The notes under the pieces were generated by a model. That model saw nothing but the letters and a program-made list of their open reading frames with translations. It was not told where the DNA came from and searched no databases. Below are positions 19,996-29,590 of a DNA stretch of 64,000 nucleotides, in pieces. The stretch covers positions 1 through 64,000 of the forward strand of contig JAAXWS010000008.1 in NCBI GenBank assembly GCA_013334865.1, given 5' to 3'. The stretch is from Chlorobiaceae bacterium (GTDB lineage Bacteria; Bacteroidota; Chlorobiia; Chlorobiales; Chlorobiaceae). The translations under genes were made by a program, and so were the position numbers. The stretch's first letter is position 1, and each line of letters opens with the position of its first letter.

Positions 19996-20898
19996 CTACC
20001 GTACAACCTCCCCTCTTTTCCCCGGCTTTTCGGCATACGACAGGATATAGTCCAGCCCGGCGTAGACACTCTCGGCAGGGCAATGCAACGCTGATTTTGC
20101 CATAATCATCGCCACCGGAGGCAGCTTGTCGACGAATGTCCGATCCCTTGACAGATAGTCATGGAGTGGCGAATAGACATCGTCACGTATCGACCTGATG
20201 TCGATATTGACGAATCCGGCTTTGGAAAGTTTATCGCTATAAGAGGGGATCAAGTAGGCGTTTTCTGTCGGAATATTGAATTTTCCCGCCACAAGGTTCC
20301 ATGAAATCCGCTGCGCCAGCCGCCTGAAGGGATTGTCGGAGTTTTTTGTCGGCACGATGTCGGCCGTCACCAGCCTGCCGCCGGGCCGCAGCACCCGATA
20401 CGCCTCCCTGAAAAAATCTTCCCGGGTCCTGTAGTGGAAAGCACTCTCCAGGGAAACGACCAGATCGATGGACTCATGTTCAATGGGCATCTCCGTTGCC
20501 GACCCTTCCCGTAAATCTATCGACTTCCCGAGCCCGGCATCAGCGACATTCATCCGGGCCCGTCCTACCTGGGACCTCGTAATATTCAGCCCGATAATTC
20601 TTGCAGGCTTCATGTTCCTCGTCCAGAGGATGTCCTGGTCGCCAAAACCATACCCGCAATCCAGGACCACATCACCCGCACCCATGCCGCCCCTTTTGGC
20701 CACCAGAAGGGCAAGCGCCTCACTGGCGTCATCAATGGTATCCGCATCCCGCCAATAGCCGAGGTTCAGATACAGCCGGTGCTCGGTCAGCGAGGTGGTG
20801 CCGATCAGGTCATAGACTTCCGTTGTCTTCAGCCCATGGAACGGATTGAGCAGCCAATTCAGGTATTCAAAAAAACGACCGCCGGTGTTGTCTGACAT
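19996..20898 (-). CDS. Class I SAM-dependent methyltransferase
   Basis: The 300-residue protein has Rossmann motif I VLDCGYGFGDQD (about residues 78-89), IIGLNITRSQV, and RVLRPGGRLVTADI. Its N-terminus, with LTEHRLYLNLGYW, resembles natural-product and lipid methyltransferases of the erythromycin O-methyltransferase or RebM kind. The substrate cannot be named. It is followed after about 50 bp by a PolB-type exonuclease on the same strand. The gap downstream of uvrA (19850-19995) contains TATGGG-rich simple repeats only. Confidence 0.83.
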   Translation of the reverse strand: MSDNTGGRFFEYLNWLLNPFHGLKTTEVYDLIGTTSLTEHRLYLNLGYWRDADTIDDASEALALLVAKRGGMGAGDVVLDCGYGFGDQDILWTRNMKPARIIGLNITRSQVGRARMNVADAGLGKSIDLREGSATEMPIEHESIDLVVSLESAFHYRTREDFFREAYRVLRPGGRLVTADIVPTKNSDNPFRRLAQRISWNLVAGKFNIPTENAYLIPSYSDKLSKAGFVNIDIRSIRDDVYSPLHDYLSRDRTFVDKLPPVAMIMAKSALHCPAESVYAGLDYILSYAEKPGKRGEVVR

Positions 20899-20948
20899 GG
20901 CAATGATTGCTTGTTCCGTTGCAGATGAGGGGAATCCTGAACCATAAC

Positions 20949-21776
20949 CTACTGGCGAAACGCTTTCCAGACATCGAGGAACCGGGTAAGATGCTCCGCC
21001 CCGTCCTCGACCTCCTGATCGAGCAGGCTTTCCAACTGGCGCTCTTCGTGCTCAAAAGCCTTGTCCGTCAGTTTCCCCGAAAAGTAGGCCGTCCTCAACC
21101 ACACGAGGTAGGTAGAGAGGGCGTCGAACTGGTTGTACTCGACGATTTTCCTGATCTCACCCGAACGCCACAGATCGACCACGTCGGAGCCATCGGTTCC
21201 CAGCTTGCCAGGAATCCCCAGTGAAGCGGCCAGTTCGTTGAGCGATGGAGCCGCTTTCCCGAACCCCCCAACCTCATTCTTCAGATCGATGTTATAATCG
21301 CCGGCTCGGCTGAAGTAATCGGCTCCCTCCCACGGCTTGTCCGGACGATGGCAGAAGGTCGGCGCCGTCACCCTGCTGGCCAGCGCCCTCTGGAACAGGA
21401 TCGGCAGATCGGCATTCGAGGAGTTGAACCCGACAAGCTGCGCCCCCTTATTCCCGACGGCTTCCAGGAACTGCTGGATGATTTTCCCTTCCCGTTGCAC
21501 GCCCTCACGAAGGCCGGGGAGGGAAATGAGCTGAAGGTTCACCCCATCACGAACCCTTTTCCGAACAACCGCCGCAATGGAAACGATCCTGCACATCACC
21601 GTTTTCAGGTACGGCCGGGGATCCTCCGGTGTGGCACCGCCCTCTTTCCACATGACCTCAAGCACCTCATCATCAGAGGCCGTATCGCCCAACCGGTAAA
21701 TACGTCTGCCCGACGCCGGATCCGGGACCCACTCGATATCGAAGACGACGACGTTGTCGGCAATGAACTTGTACAT
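20949..21776 (-). CDS. Predicted 3'-5' exonuclease related to the PolB exonuclease domain
   Basis: The 275-residue protein starts with VVVFDIEW (Asp13, Glu15), has GFNSSNADLPIL in the ExoII position and EYNQFDALSTYLVW in the ExoIII position. This is the pattern of the DNA_pol_B_exo2 family, which lacks any polymerase domain. It probably degrades single-stranded DNA 3' to 5'; the physiological role is unknown. The start ATG at 21776 follows a region without a clear ribosome-binding site. Confidence 0.82.
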   Translation of the reverse strand: MYKFIADNVVVFDIEWVPDPASGRRIYRLGDTASDDEVLEVMWKEGGATPEDPRPYLKTVMCRIVSIAAVVRKRVRDGVNLQLISLPGLREGVQREGKIIQQFLEAVGNKGAQLVGFNSSNADLPILFQRALASRVTAPTFCHRPDKPWEGADYFSRAGDYNIDLKNEVGGFGKAAPSLNELAASLGIPGKLGTDGSDVVDLWRSGEIRKIVEYNQFDALSTYLVWLRTAYFSGKLTDKAFEHEERQLESLLDQEVEDGAEHLTRFLDVWKAFRQ

Positions 21777-22091
21777 GGCAACACCTCAGCTCATAAAATT
21801 GTGGCAGGAAACCGGGAGACGTTGTGTGGCAAGGGCAAAAGCGAAAAAGCCACGCATGTCGTAATCGATCGCAGGGTATCTGGTCTTTTTGCGCCCTCCC
21901 AAGCGATTCATGAACGAGGCGGCTTCACTCGTGAGTTATAGTTACTCACTTTACCGCCATATTACAACATCAGCCGCCTTGATGAACTCGGGAAGTGTGA
22001 ATTATTGACGCCGTGAAGGTGGGAAACAAAGAGATAGGGCGAATGATCAATGCCTTGAGCCTTTTGATCATGCATGATGGATAACCAAGTG
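21777..22091. other. Gene-free stretch beside a truncated toxin
   Basis: This AT-richer 315-bp stretch has small inverted repeats: GTGAGT/ACTCAC near 21931-21951, and ATGATCAA/TTGATCAT near 22043-22071. I find no Fic-motif remnant and no transposase fragment. Its composition differs from the flanking genes, so it may be a remnant of an insertion or deletion. Confidence 0.5.
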
Positions 22092-22310
22092 TCAAAATTG
22101 CGTTACTTCGCTTACTGAACAACGTCCCCTAGTGCCCGAGGCTGCCAGATCGAAGACGGAGGGTTCTCCATAACTTGCCTGGTTTTTCGGACGTGCAAGG
22201 GCGGAAGATAAAAGACCGGCATCACGGATGCCCGCACTTCCGCCATGCTCGGCAATCTGCTCGTCATGTATGGCAACGACAACCCTGTCCTGAAGCCAGC
22301 ACCATCTCAT
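22092..22310 (-). pseudogene. Truncated Doc/Fic-family toxin
   Basis: The 72-residue frame begins like Doc toxins: VVVAIHDEQIAEHGGSAGIR, then RDAGLLSSALARPKNQASY and FDLAA. At about residue 57 homology stops and 15 unrelated residues follow. The catalytic Fic motif HPFxDGNKR is absent in all nearby frames. The protein should therefore be inactive as an AMP- or phospho-transferring toxin. Its ATG overlaps the antitoxin stop by 4 bp, the normal order for such operons. Confidence 0.75.
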
Positions 22311-22528
22311 TTTGCAAGCTCATGGAGGGCGTTCCGGTATTCGGACATACCCCGACGTGCAGCTTCCATCTGCTCGGCAAATTCGGGATCATAGGGAGTT
22401 ACCGTGTAGCCTGTCGGCGTTTCCGTTAAATAAACGACGTCGCCCTGCTTTACCTTAAGACGCTCAACCGCTGCCTTCGGCAGGATAACGCCTGTTGAAT
22501 TACCAATCTTTGTTACCGTAGCACGCAT
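22307..22528 (-). CDS. AbrB/MazE-type antitoxin
   Basis: The 73-residue protein has a swapped-hairpin AbrB fold signature: TKIGNSTGVILPKAAVERLK near the N-terminus, then KQGDVVYLTETPTGYTV. A C-terminal toxin-binding tail follows, with YDPEFAEQMEAARRG. It would bind its own promoter and neutralise the Doc protein encoded just downstream. The toxin is truncated, so the antitoxin may now be a relic or a solo repressor. Confidence 0.8.
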   Translation of the reverse strand: MRATVTKIGNSTGVILPKAAVERLKVKQGDVVYLTETPTGYTVTPYDPEFAEQMEAARRGMSEYRNALHELAK

Positions 22529-22699
22529 GACACTTTTCTGGTTTTGTTATATCAGATGTTATAACAATATGGAACCATAAACAAGCACTGAGCAAAACAG
22601 GAACGCCTGGCAGGCATCTCGAAAATCGACATCCCGTGCGCGATTTCGATACCATTCAGTCTACTGCGTCCACTGTGTCCACTTCGTCCACTTCCACCC

Positions 22700-23965
22700 T
22701 TACAGAAATTCTTCAAAATAATCCAGGTCCTTGTGGAAGGTCTCTTCTAGCGAGGCGAGGGCGACGAGGGCAAGCGACATGCAGATGCCGCCGACGATGA
22801 GGGCGCCGGTTTCGAGGCCAAAGCGGCCCCTGGTGAACTGGAACAGCATCGTGATGGGCACGACCATGCCGCGGACCAGGTTCGGTACGGTCGTGGCGAC
22901 CGTGGCCCTGAGGTTGGTGCCGAACTGTTCGGCTGCGACCGTCACGAAGATCGCCCAGTATCCCCCCGAGAATCCGAGCGCGGCGCAGACAGCGTAGAAA
23001 TAGCCCGGGGTGGCCCCCAGCTGGGTGAAATAGAGCGCCACCGAGGCGATCGTCAGGAGCATGAAGAGCAGCACCGCCTTCTTGCGGCTCCTGAACAGCT
23101 GGCTCAACAGGCCGCTCGACAGGTCGCCGAACACGAGGCCGAGGTAGCAGTACATCACCGCGTTGCCGGCGGATACATCCCCCGAGATATGGAACGACGA
23201 GGCGAACTCGGGCGAGAAGGTGATCAGCACGCCGACCACGAACCAGATCGGCACACCGATCAGGATCGAGTTCAGGTACTTCAGGAAGCGCTCCCTGCCG
23301 GTGAAGAGGGCGAGCAGGTTGCCCCGGCTGACCGAAGCGCTCCCCTCCATCGCCTGGAACATGCCCGATTCGGAGACCTTGATCCTCGCCACCAGCAGCA
23401 GCAAGCCCAGGCCGCCTCCGATGAAGAAGGCATTGCGCCATTCGAACCCGGTCGCAACGAAGTTGGCGAGGATCGCCCCCGACACGCCGATGGAGGCCAC
23501 GAGCATGGTGCCGTACCCCCTGATCTTCGTGTGCAGCACCTCGGAGACCAGGGTGATGCCCGCGCCGAGCTCCCCGGCGAGCCCCACGCCGGCCACGAAC
23601 CTTAAGAAGGCGTAGGCAGGAAGCGAGGTCACCAGGCCATTGGCGATGTTGGCCAGCGAGTACATCAGGATCGAGCCGAACATGATCTTCAGGCGCCCCT
23701 TCCTGTCGCCGAGCCATCCCCAGAGGATGCCACCGAAGAGCATGCCCACCATCTGCATGTTGAGCAGGTAGACGCCGTAGTCGATCAGCCCCTTGCCCTC
23801 GAGCCCGAACGACTTCAGGCTCGGCACGCGCACGATGCTGAAGAGTACGAGGTCGTAGATATCGACGAAATATCCGAGGGCGGCCACGATGACCGGCAGG
23901 CTGAAAATGGCACGTATGCTTGCCTGGGGTTGTTCCTGCATGGAGCTGCTTGATTGGGGTTGCAA
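22700..23965 (-). CDS. Major facilitator superfamily transporter (metabolite:H+ symporter type)
   Basis: The 421-residue protein has 12 hydrophobic segments. Loop 2-3 contains the MFS signature GWLGDRKGRLKIMFG, and a second related element is RSRKKAVLL between the halves. GVGLAGELGAGITLVSE resembles the sugar and carboxylate symporters of the MHS subfamily. The substrate is unknown. It ends a minus-strand run of envelope genes but has a 68-bp gap from gtrA, so it may be independently transcribed. A long frame in another phase across the same span is a shadow. Confidence 0.85.
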   Translation of the reverse strand: MQPQSSSSMQEQPQASIRAIFSLPVIVAALGYFVDIYDLVLFSIVRVPSLKSFGLEGKGLIDYGVYLLNMQMVGMLFGGILWGWLGDRKGRLKIMFGSILMYSLANIANGLVTSLPAYAFLRFVAGVGLAGELGAGITLVSEVLHTKIRGYGTMLVASIGVSGAILANFVATGFEWRNAFFIGGGLGLLLLVARIKVSESGMFQAMEGSASVSRGNLLALFTGRERFLKYLNSILIGVPIWFVVGVLITFSPEFASSFHISGDVSAGNAVMYCYLGLVFGDLSSGLLSQLFRSRKKAVLLFMLLTIASVALYFTQLGATPGYFYAVCAALGFSGGYWAIFVTVAAEQFGTNLRATVATTVPNLVRGMVVPITMLFQFTRGRFGLETGALIVGGICMSLALVALASLEETFHKDLDYFEEFL

Positions 23966-24033
23966 TGAGTGTTATCCCAGTATAAAACAATTCGATGGAG
24001 CGAGCAACAGGGAGCGGGCCTGTGCCGGCGGGT

Positions 24034-24450
24034 TCAATCGTGCCGGTGCCTGAAGAGCAGGAAGCGGGAGGTCAGGAGGTTGACGGCCATGCCGGCAAGG
24101 CTGCCTGCGGCGACCCCGACGACGGGGTGCTGGGCGGCCATGGCCATCCTCGAGACGAGCAGGGCGAACACCCCGTAGTTGACGCTGCCGCCGATCGTCA
24201 TCAGGGCAAGGTAGAGGCCGAACTCCTTCGCTCTGGAGTGGCCGGACCTGCGGCCGCGGAAGGTGACGGCGCGGTTGAACAGCCAGGTCGAGAAGGCCGC
24301 ACACAGGAAGGAGACGACGCGCGCGGCATAGAGCCCCATGGCGCCCTTGAGCAGGTACAGGACGCCGACATCGACGAGGAAGCCGATGGCGCCCGCCATG
24401 CCGAACCAGAAGAGGCCGGCGGCCGCTTCAACCAGCTGCTCCCTCTTCAT
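24034..24450 (-). CDS. GtrA-family membrane protein
   Basis: The 138-residue protein has four predicted membrane helices and the family blocks FGMAGAIGFLVDVGVLYLL, FSTWLFNRAVTFR and GGSVNYGVFALL, ending in SRFLLFRHRHD. GtrA proteins are thought to flip or carry lipid-linked sugars. It lies 3 bp downstream of the GT2 gene and is surely co-transcribed with it, matching the classic GtrA/GtrB pair. Confidence 0.88.
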   Translation of the reverse strand: MKREQLVEAAAGLFWFGMAGAIGFLVDVGVLYLLKGAMGLYAARVVSFLCAAFSTWLFNRAVTFRGRRSGHSRAKEFGLYLALMTIGGSVNYGVFALLVSRMAMAAQHPVVGVAAGSLAGMAVNLLTSRFLLFRHRHD

Positions 24451-24453
24451 CGG

Positions 24454-25395
24454 TCAGGGGAGCCGGAAAGGGATGGTCAGGTAGGCGAGGCGCTTCTTCT
24501 CGTGCCTCCCGGTCGTGACGTTGTCGAGGATCAGGCCGCAGGTGAACGACAGCAGGGCACAGACCATCATGGAGGCCGACATGATGAGCGTCGGGAAGCG
24601 GGGTACGAGGCCCGTGTGGAAATACTCCGCGACCACCGGTACCGAGATCGTGATCGACAACAGCGCAAGAAGGGCACCCCAGATTCCGTAGAAGGAGAAG
24701 GGGCGCTCCGTGACGTAGAGCCGCAGGATGGTGCTGAGGATGCGGAAACCGTCGCTATAGGTGGAGAGCTTGCTCTCCGAACCCTCGGGGCGGGCATAGT
24801 ACGGGGTCATGACCTCCCCGTAGGGCATCCGCAGTTCGAGGGCATGGACGGTCAGCTCGGTCTCGATCTCGAACCCCTGAGAGAGGGCGGGGAAGGACTT
24901 CACGTACCGTTTCGAGAAGACCCGGTAGCCGGAGAGCATGTCCGTGAACCCCCCGCCGAAGATGTTGACCGTGCTCTGCGTGAGCATGCGGTTGCCCCAC
25001 TGGTGCCCTGAGCGGTATGCCTCGCCGGCCACCTCCCTGGAGGCCTGGCGGCATCCGACGACCATGTCGAGGTGCTCGTCGATGAGCTTGTCGACCATTC
25101 TTGTGAGCGACGGGGCATCGTAGGTCGCGTCCCCGTCCACCATCACGTAGATGTCGCTCTCGACGTCGGCAAACATCCGGCGCACCACGTTGCCCTTGCC
25201 TTTCAATGGGACGTTGATCACCGGCACCTGCTCGGCGCGGGCCACGGCGGCAGTCCTGTCGGTCGAGTTGTTGTCGAAGACGTAGATCTCCAGGCCCGGC
25301 ATCGCAGCCCGGAAGTCACGGATGACCTTCACGATCGCGGCCTCCTCGTTATAGCACGGTATGGTCAGGGCTACCTTCACTCCTCTATACGACAT
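24454..25395 (-). CDS. Glycosyltransferase family 2, GtrB/DPM-like, with C-terminal membrane helices
   Basis: The 313-residue protein has the GT-A fold motifs TIPCYNEEAAI and the DxD-type VDGDATYD (Asp87 and Asp89), and an acceptor block DMLSGYRVFSKRYVKSFP. Two hydrophobic helices lie at about 235-300. This matches enzymes that load a sugar onto undecaprenyl or dolichyl phosphate. With GtrA and the GT39-like gene it forms a probable polyprenyl-phosphate sugar pathway that modifies envelope glycans or proteins. Confidence 0.88.
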   Translation of the reverse strand: MSYRGVKVALTIPCYNEEAAIVKVIRDFRAAMPGLEIYVFDNNSTDRTAAVARAEQVPVINVPLKGKGNVVRRMFADVESDIYVMVDGDATYDAPSLTRMVDKLIDEHLDMVVGCRQASREVAGEAYRSGHQWGNRMLTQSTVNIFGGGFTDMLSGYRVFSKRYVKSFPALSQGFEIETELTVHALELRMPYGEVMTPYYARPEGSESKLSTYSDGFRILSTILRLYVTERPFSFYGIWGALLALLSITISVPVVAEYFHTGLVPRFPTLIMSASMMVCALLSFTCGLILDNVTTGRHEKKRLAYLTIPFRLP

Positions 25396-25437
25396 GCATC
25401 ATCCTCCTTTGGGTCGACTGTGGTGTTACGGGACTGG

Positions 25438-26976
25438 TTATTTCATGATGTTATTTCCGCCGTGCCCGCCTGCGGGGTTGTCCCGAACGCAAAGAATCGT
25501 GCCGCTTTGGGGATGGCGGTACAAGGGGCGTGCGCCCTGCGCGGCCATCGTCGCCTCATTGCGGATGAAGCCGTAATAGAAATCCGCCGGACCGTCCAGG
25601 CCGTCCAGCTCGACCGGCAGCAGCATCCGCTCCATGCCGTACATGCTCCGGTAGAAGTTCATGGTGTCGAAATAGTCCTCGTCGACCCGCATCTTTCGGG
25701 GCGTTCCTGGCTGCTGAAGGCCGATCTCCCGTTTCACAGCAAGCATCGCCGTTCGGGTGCCCCCGAACTCGGGCCAATCGTAGAGGCTCTTCAGGTTTGC
25801 GGTGTAGATGTTTTGCACTGCCAGCACCGACGGTGCGGCGAGGCCGAGCAGCAGCGCCGGCACCGAATACCAGCGGGACGACGTGCGGGGAGTGTCGCCG
25901 AGGGCGATGGCCGTAAGCAGGAAAAGCGGGGTGAGGAAGATTCCACGGCGGCCCTGCAGGTACGCGACGTGCATCAGGTGGTGCTGCAGGATGCTCGCCA
26001 GGGCGACGGTGAAGGTCATTCCGGCAAGCACGGCAAGCACCGTGAAGCGCCGCTGGTCCGTGCGCCACAGCAGCACGAGCGCGATGGGCACGAAGAGCGA
26101 GACCACGACGACCCAATCGGTCATCACATAAATGTAGCTCCAGAACCATCTGTTAGCGTAGGCGGTGCCGTTGACCAGGCTGCCGACGGTGTCGTGCCAG
26201 AAGCCGGTCTGTCCGCCCTCTCCAAGGAGCTTCCATTGGCGGATGATATGAACCGGGAGCGCCAGGTAGGCGATGAACGGCAGCCCCGGCAGCAGGAGCT
26301 GCACCAGGAGAAGCGGCCAGGGATAGGATGAGGATTCCGAGACAGGTCGGCCTGCGATGCCCTGAACGAGAACGAATCCCCCGACCATGAGCATAGCGGA
26401 GCCTAGGACCAGGAGGAAGGAGAGGTTCGACAGCGCGGCAAGGCCGAACAGTACGATGCCGAGCCGGGCGTGCCCCGCCCTGAGCTTACCCGGCGTTTCC
26501 GCAAAGGCCCGGAGCAGGGCGGCAAGGCCCAGCATGGTGAAGCCGAGGCCGAGCCCGTAACCGCGGGCGACGCCGAGGAAATCGACCACGTATGGGTTCA
26601 TCGCGATGGCAAGGAGCCCGGGCACGGCCTTCCAGCCGGAAACGACCCGAGGAAGGCACAGGTTGAGCCCCAGCAGGTAGAAGAAGGTCCCGAGCAGGGT
26701 GGGAAGCCTGAGGGTCAGTTCCGAAACGCCGAAGATGCTCACCGAGAGCTTGGCGAGCAGCGTATGCAGGAGGTGGTTGTTGTCCGGCAGGCCGTCCGTC
26801 CGGAACAGGAGGATATCAACCCATCCGTTCGTGACGTGGCCGTTGTAGGTAGCCGCCTCGTCGAGCGTGATGCACATCGTCGCCGCCCTCGCCGCGACAT
26901 AGGCGAACACGAGGAGCGATAGCCCTGCAGATGCCGTCGTCGGCCCGTCGATGCTGCGATGCTGAGCGTGATGCAT
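25438..26976 (-). CDS. Multi-pass glycosyltransferase, GT39/ArnT-like
   Basis: From the ATG at 26976 the protein has 512 residues and about 11 membrane segments. ITLDEAATYNG is the first periplasmic loop, with the Asp-Glu pair used by PMT/ArnT-type transferases. DNNHLLHTLLAKLSVSIFG and LRLPTLLGTFFYLLGL fit the family too. Such enzymes move a sugar from a polyprenyl phosphate to a lipid or protein outside the membrane. An upstream in-frame ATG at 27081 would overlap the HAD gene and was not used. Confidence 0.75.
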   Translation of the reverse strand: MHHAQHRSIDGPTTASAGLSLLVFAYVAARAATMCITLDEAATYNGHVTNGWVDILLFRTDGLPDNNHLLHTLLAKLSVSIFGVSELTLRLPTLLGTFFYLLGLNLCLPRVVSGWKAVPGLLAIAMNPYVVDFLGVARGYGLGLGFTMLGLAALLRAFAETPGKLRAGHARLGIVLFGLAALSNLSFLLVLGSAMLMVGGFVLVQGIAGRPVSESSSYPWPLLLVQLLLPGLPFIAYLALPVHIIRQWKLLGEGGQTGFWHDTVGSLVNGTAYANRWFWSYIYVMTDWVVVVSLFVPIALVLLWRTDQRRFTVLAVLAGMTFTVALASILQHHLMHVAYLQGRRGIFLTPLFLLTAIALGDTPRTSSRWYSVPALLLGLAAPSVLAVQNIYTANLKSLYDWPEFGGTRTAMLAVKREIGLQQPGTPRKMRVDEDYFDTMNFYRSMYGMERMLLPVELDGLDGPADFYYGFIRNEATMAAQGARPLYRHPQSGTILCVRDNPAGGHGGNNIMK

Positions 26977-27055
26977 AGTCGGTCGAAGCAGTGATTTGCC
27001 CTCTTGATGGGCGGATGAATCGTTTAAAAATACCTGATTGTCGGAATTTACACTT

Positions 27056-27712
27056 TTATCGGGAAAGCCCGTTCCGGGCATGCAGGTGCCGGATCACGCC
27101 GGAGACGTCGGCCTCGACGGCACAGGCATGTTCGAAGCGCTGCACCCTGGTCAGGGCGTTCGGCACGACGATGCAGTCGATGCCGGCGGCATGGGCGGAG
27201 GCCAGCCCGCGGCGGGAATCTTCTACCGCAAGGCACTGCCCGGGCCCGAGTCCCAGTTGCTCGAGCGCCTTGAGGTAGGGCTCGGGATGGGGCTTTGGAT
27301 TATCGACCTCGTCGTCGGTGACGATGACTTCGAAGTGGCGGAGCAGACCCTCCGGGCCGTGCATCAGCTCGACCTTGTCGCGCGGGCTGCCGGTCACGAG
27401 CCCCAGGCGGACGGTTCCCGACAGCGACTCGATGGTTTCGCGGACTTTCGGCATGAGCGGCACGGTATGCCGGATCCTCTCGACGAAGGCGTTGTTCCGC
27501 CATTCGATCAAGGGGCCGGCGGTCCCCGGCGGCATGCCGAGTTCGCGGGCGATCTGGGAGCTGTGCTTCGCATTGCCGAGATACTCGAGGCCCCAGTAGG
27601 TTTCGTCAAGCACGAAGCCGGCTTCGGCGAAAAAGGAGCGGGTCAGCTCGAAGAACAGGGCCTCGCTGTCGAGCAGCAGGCCGTCATTGTCCCAGAGGAC
27701 GGCATGTATCAT
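27056..27712 (-). CDS. HAD-superfamily phosphatase (beta-PGM/CbbY-like)
   Basis: The 218-residue protein has motif I as LWDNDGLLLDSE, with Asp8 nucleophile and Asp10. The usual Phe between them is replaced by Asn. LVTGSPRDKVE is motif II, NPKPHPEPYLKALEQLG is motif III with its Lys, and CLAVEDSRRGLASAHAAG is motif IV. It has the alpha-helical cap of the beta-phosphoglucomutase/CbbY group, which act on sugar phosphates and similar small molecules. Its place between a radical SAM gene and sugar transferase genes suggests a sugar phosphate substrate, which is inference. Confidence 0.85.
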   Translation of the reverse strand: MIHAVLWDNDGLLLDSEALFFELTRSFFAEAGFVLDETYWGLEYLGNAKHSSQIARELGMPPGTAGPLIEWRNNAFVERIRHTVPLMPKVRETIESLSGTVRLGLVTGSPRDKVELMHGPEGLLRHFEVIVTDDEVDNPKPHPEPYLKALEQLGLGPGQCLAVEDSRRGLASAHAAGIDCIVVPNALTRVQRFEHACAVEADVSGVIRHLHARNGLSR

Positions 27713-27766
27713 CAGGCGTGAAGGGTGAGAAATGGAACAGGTATCGAACGAGGTGAATATACGAAT

Positions 27767-29590
27767 TCACCCCCCTTTCCGATGCCTGAAGCATCCCCTG
27801 TAGAGTCGGAACGCACGCACGACGGCACGGCGGACGTCACGGTCGGCCAGCAGCGCGAGGGCCTGGCGGCGGCTCTTGTTGCCGGGATTGTTGCGCATGA
27901 GTTCGTTCCGGTACAGCAGGCGCATGAGCACATCCATGGAGATCGACCAGGCGGCATCGACCACCTCGGAAAGCCGGACGACCGGACCGGGAGCGGTTTG
28001 GGCGGAGGCCGCATCCGTCATGGTCATCAACCGCTTGCCGCCCTGTTGGCGGATCATGAAATCGATGCGCCGGCCGGAAGGGTGCTCGAGGCTGAACCTC
28101 ATCGGCTTCCTGAGCGGCCCGGAAGAGGGTTTCGACTCGTACTCGATCTGCGGGCTGGTGGCAAGGTAGCGTTCGAACGCCTCGAACACGATCGTGGCGA
28201 CCTCGGGGCCGTCGAGGGTCTTGTTGACCTTGAAGAGGAACACGAGCTGGAAAAGGTCCCGCAGGAACACCAGGAGCGCCGCCCCCTCGCTCTGGCGCTT
28301 GAGCAGCGACCGGTAGTTGCAGAACGCCACGTTGCAGTAGGCCATCATCCGAACCAGGTCGCGGGTGCTCATGGAGGCGGTTTTGACGACCGGGGAGAAG
28401 TTGTTGTACAGGTCCCAGTCCGTCGAGGTGATGTTCCCCTCGCTCCGGTACTCCTCGAAGATCTTCGTGCCGGGATAGGGGGTCATGGACATGAACAGCG
28501 CCTGCTTCAGGCCGAGCGATTTCGCGAACTCCGGGTAGGCCATCGTGTCGGCCTCGCTCTCAGACTGGTGCCCGATGATGAAATAACCCTCGGCCCCGAT
28601 GTGGTGGCGTTCGAGGAGGCCGATGGCCCTGGAGACGTCGTCGAGGGAGTTCTTCTTGTTCATGAGCTCGAGGGTCTGCGGGTTCGGGCTTTCGATGCCG
28701 AGGCCCACCTTGTTCAGCCCTACGGCGCGGAGCTTGTCGAGGATCCGCTCGGCCCGGACGATATCCTTCGCCCTCGTTTCGGTCATGATCCTGAAGTTGG
28801 TCAGGCCGCGCCCGATCATGAGGTCGCAGATCGCTTCTGCCCGTTTGATGTTGGTCAGGAAGTTGGCATCCCAGATCTTGATCAGCTTCTTGCGGTTCGG
28901 GTCGTGGAGCGTCGCGATCTCCTCCACGACATTTTCGGGGCTTCGGCCGCGCCAGCTCTTGTGCATCCTGTCGTTGGCGCAGAACGAGCACGACCAGGGG
29001 CAGCCGCGCGAGGTGTAGATGGTGTCGATGGTGTACTCCTCCCCCCGCTCGCCGAACCGTTCCGGCCTGAGGCCGCGCATCGGGAACCGGATGGAATCGA
29101 CCTCGGAGATCAGCTCCCGCTCGCCGGTATGGACGATGCCGCCGCCTTCGCGCCAGGCCAACCCCTTCACGTCGCGCGACGGGCCGTGGAGGACCAGCTC
29201 CCTGAAGGTGGCCTCCCCCTCGCCGATGGCCACGAGGTCGACGCAGTCCAGCCCGAGCACCTCTTCGGGCAGGGCTGTCGGGTGGAATCCTCCCATGACG
29301 ACGAACGCGCCGTGCCGTTTGGCTATTCCGGCGAGGCGGACCGCCTGGTTGAAGCCGCCGGTCATCGACGAAATGGCCACCAGGTCGATCTTGCGGCGTT
29401 GCAAGAGGCGATCGAAGCTCTCCGCCAGGCGGTCGTTGTAGTAGTTGTCCGGAATGACCAGGCTTTCGGCGATATCCTCGACCGCAGCAGCCAGGTAACA
29501 GACGCCGATGCAGTCGGTGATGAACCTCGGGAACGGCGTGATGAATGCCTGTGGAGCCTCGACGAGGCAGATGTTCCTGAAAAACGCCAT
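27767..29590 (-). CDS. B12-binding radical SAM protein (BchE-like)
   Basis: From the ATG at 29590 the protein has 607 residues. An N-terminal cobalamin-binding domain (about 1-160) includes [12 protein letters not shown] and [14 protein letters not shown]. The radical SAM core has [11 protein letters not shown] with Cys197, Cys201 and Cys204 binding [4Fe-4S], and [19 protein letters not shown]-terminal extension of about 130 residues has no recognised domain. Related green sulfur bacterial enzymes include BchE and the bacteriochlorophyll side-chain methylases BchQ and BchR, but I cannot assign which one from sequence memory. A methylase or cyclase of tetrapyrroles or lipids is likely. Confidence 0.85.
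   Translation of the reverse strand: MAFFRNICLVEAPQAFITPFPRFITDCIGVCYLAAAVEDIAESLVIPDNYYNDRLAESFDRLLQRRKIDLVAISSMTGGFNQAVRLAGIAKRHGAFVVMGGFHPTALPEEVLGLDCVDLVAIGEGEATFRELVLHGPSRDVKGLAWREGGGIVHTGERELISEVDSIRFPMRGLRPERFGERGEEYTIDTIYTSRGCPWSCSFCANDRMHKSWRGRSPENVVEEIATLHDPNRKKLIKIWDANFLTNIKRAEAICDLMIGRGLTNFRIMTETRAKDIVRAERILDKLRAVGLNKVGLGIESPNPQTLELMNKKNSLDDVSRAIGLLERHHIGAEGYFIIGHQSESEADTMAYPEFAKSLGLKQALFMSMTPYPGTKIFEEYRSEGNITSTDWDLYNNFSPVVKTASMSTRDLVRMMAYCNVAFCNYRSLLKRQSEGAALLVFLRDLFQLVFLFKVNKTLDGPEVATIVFEAFERYLATSPQIEYESKPSSGPLRKPMRFSLEHPSGRRIDFMIRQQGGKRLMTMTDAASAQTAPGPVVRLSEVVDAAWSISMDVLMRLLYRNELMRNNPGNKSRRQALALLADRDVRRAVVRAFRLYRGCFRHRKGG

Noticed and set aside
21777-22140. Insertion sequence remnant downstream of the truncated Doc gene
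   Set aside because: No transposase fragment or convincing terminal repeats or target duplication could be found by eye, so it is only noted as a gene-free stretch.
27767-29590. Firm naming as bchQ or bchR
   Set aside because: The family fits, but no residue seen here separates these methylases from BchE or from other B12 radical SAM proteins.
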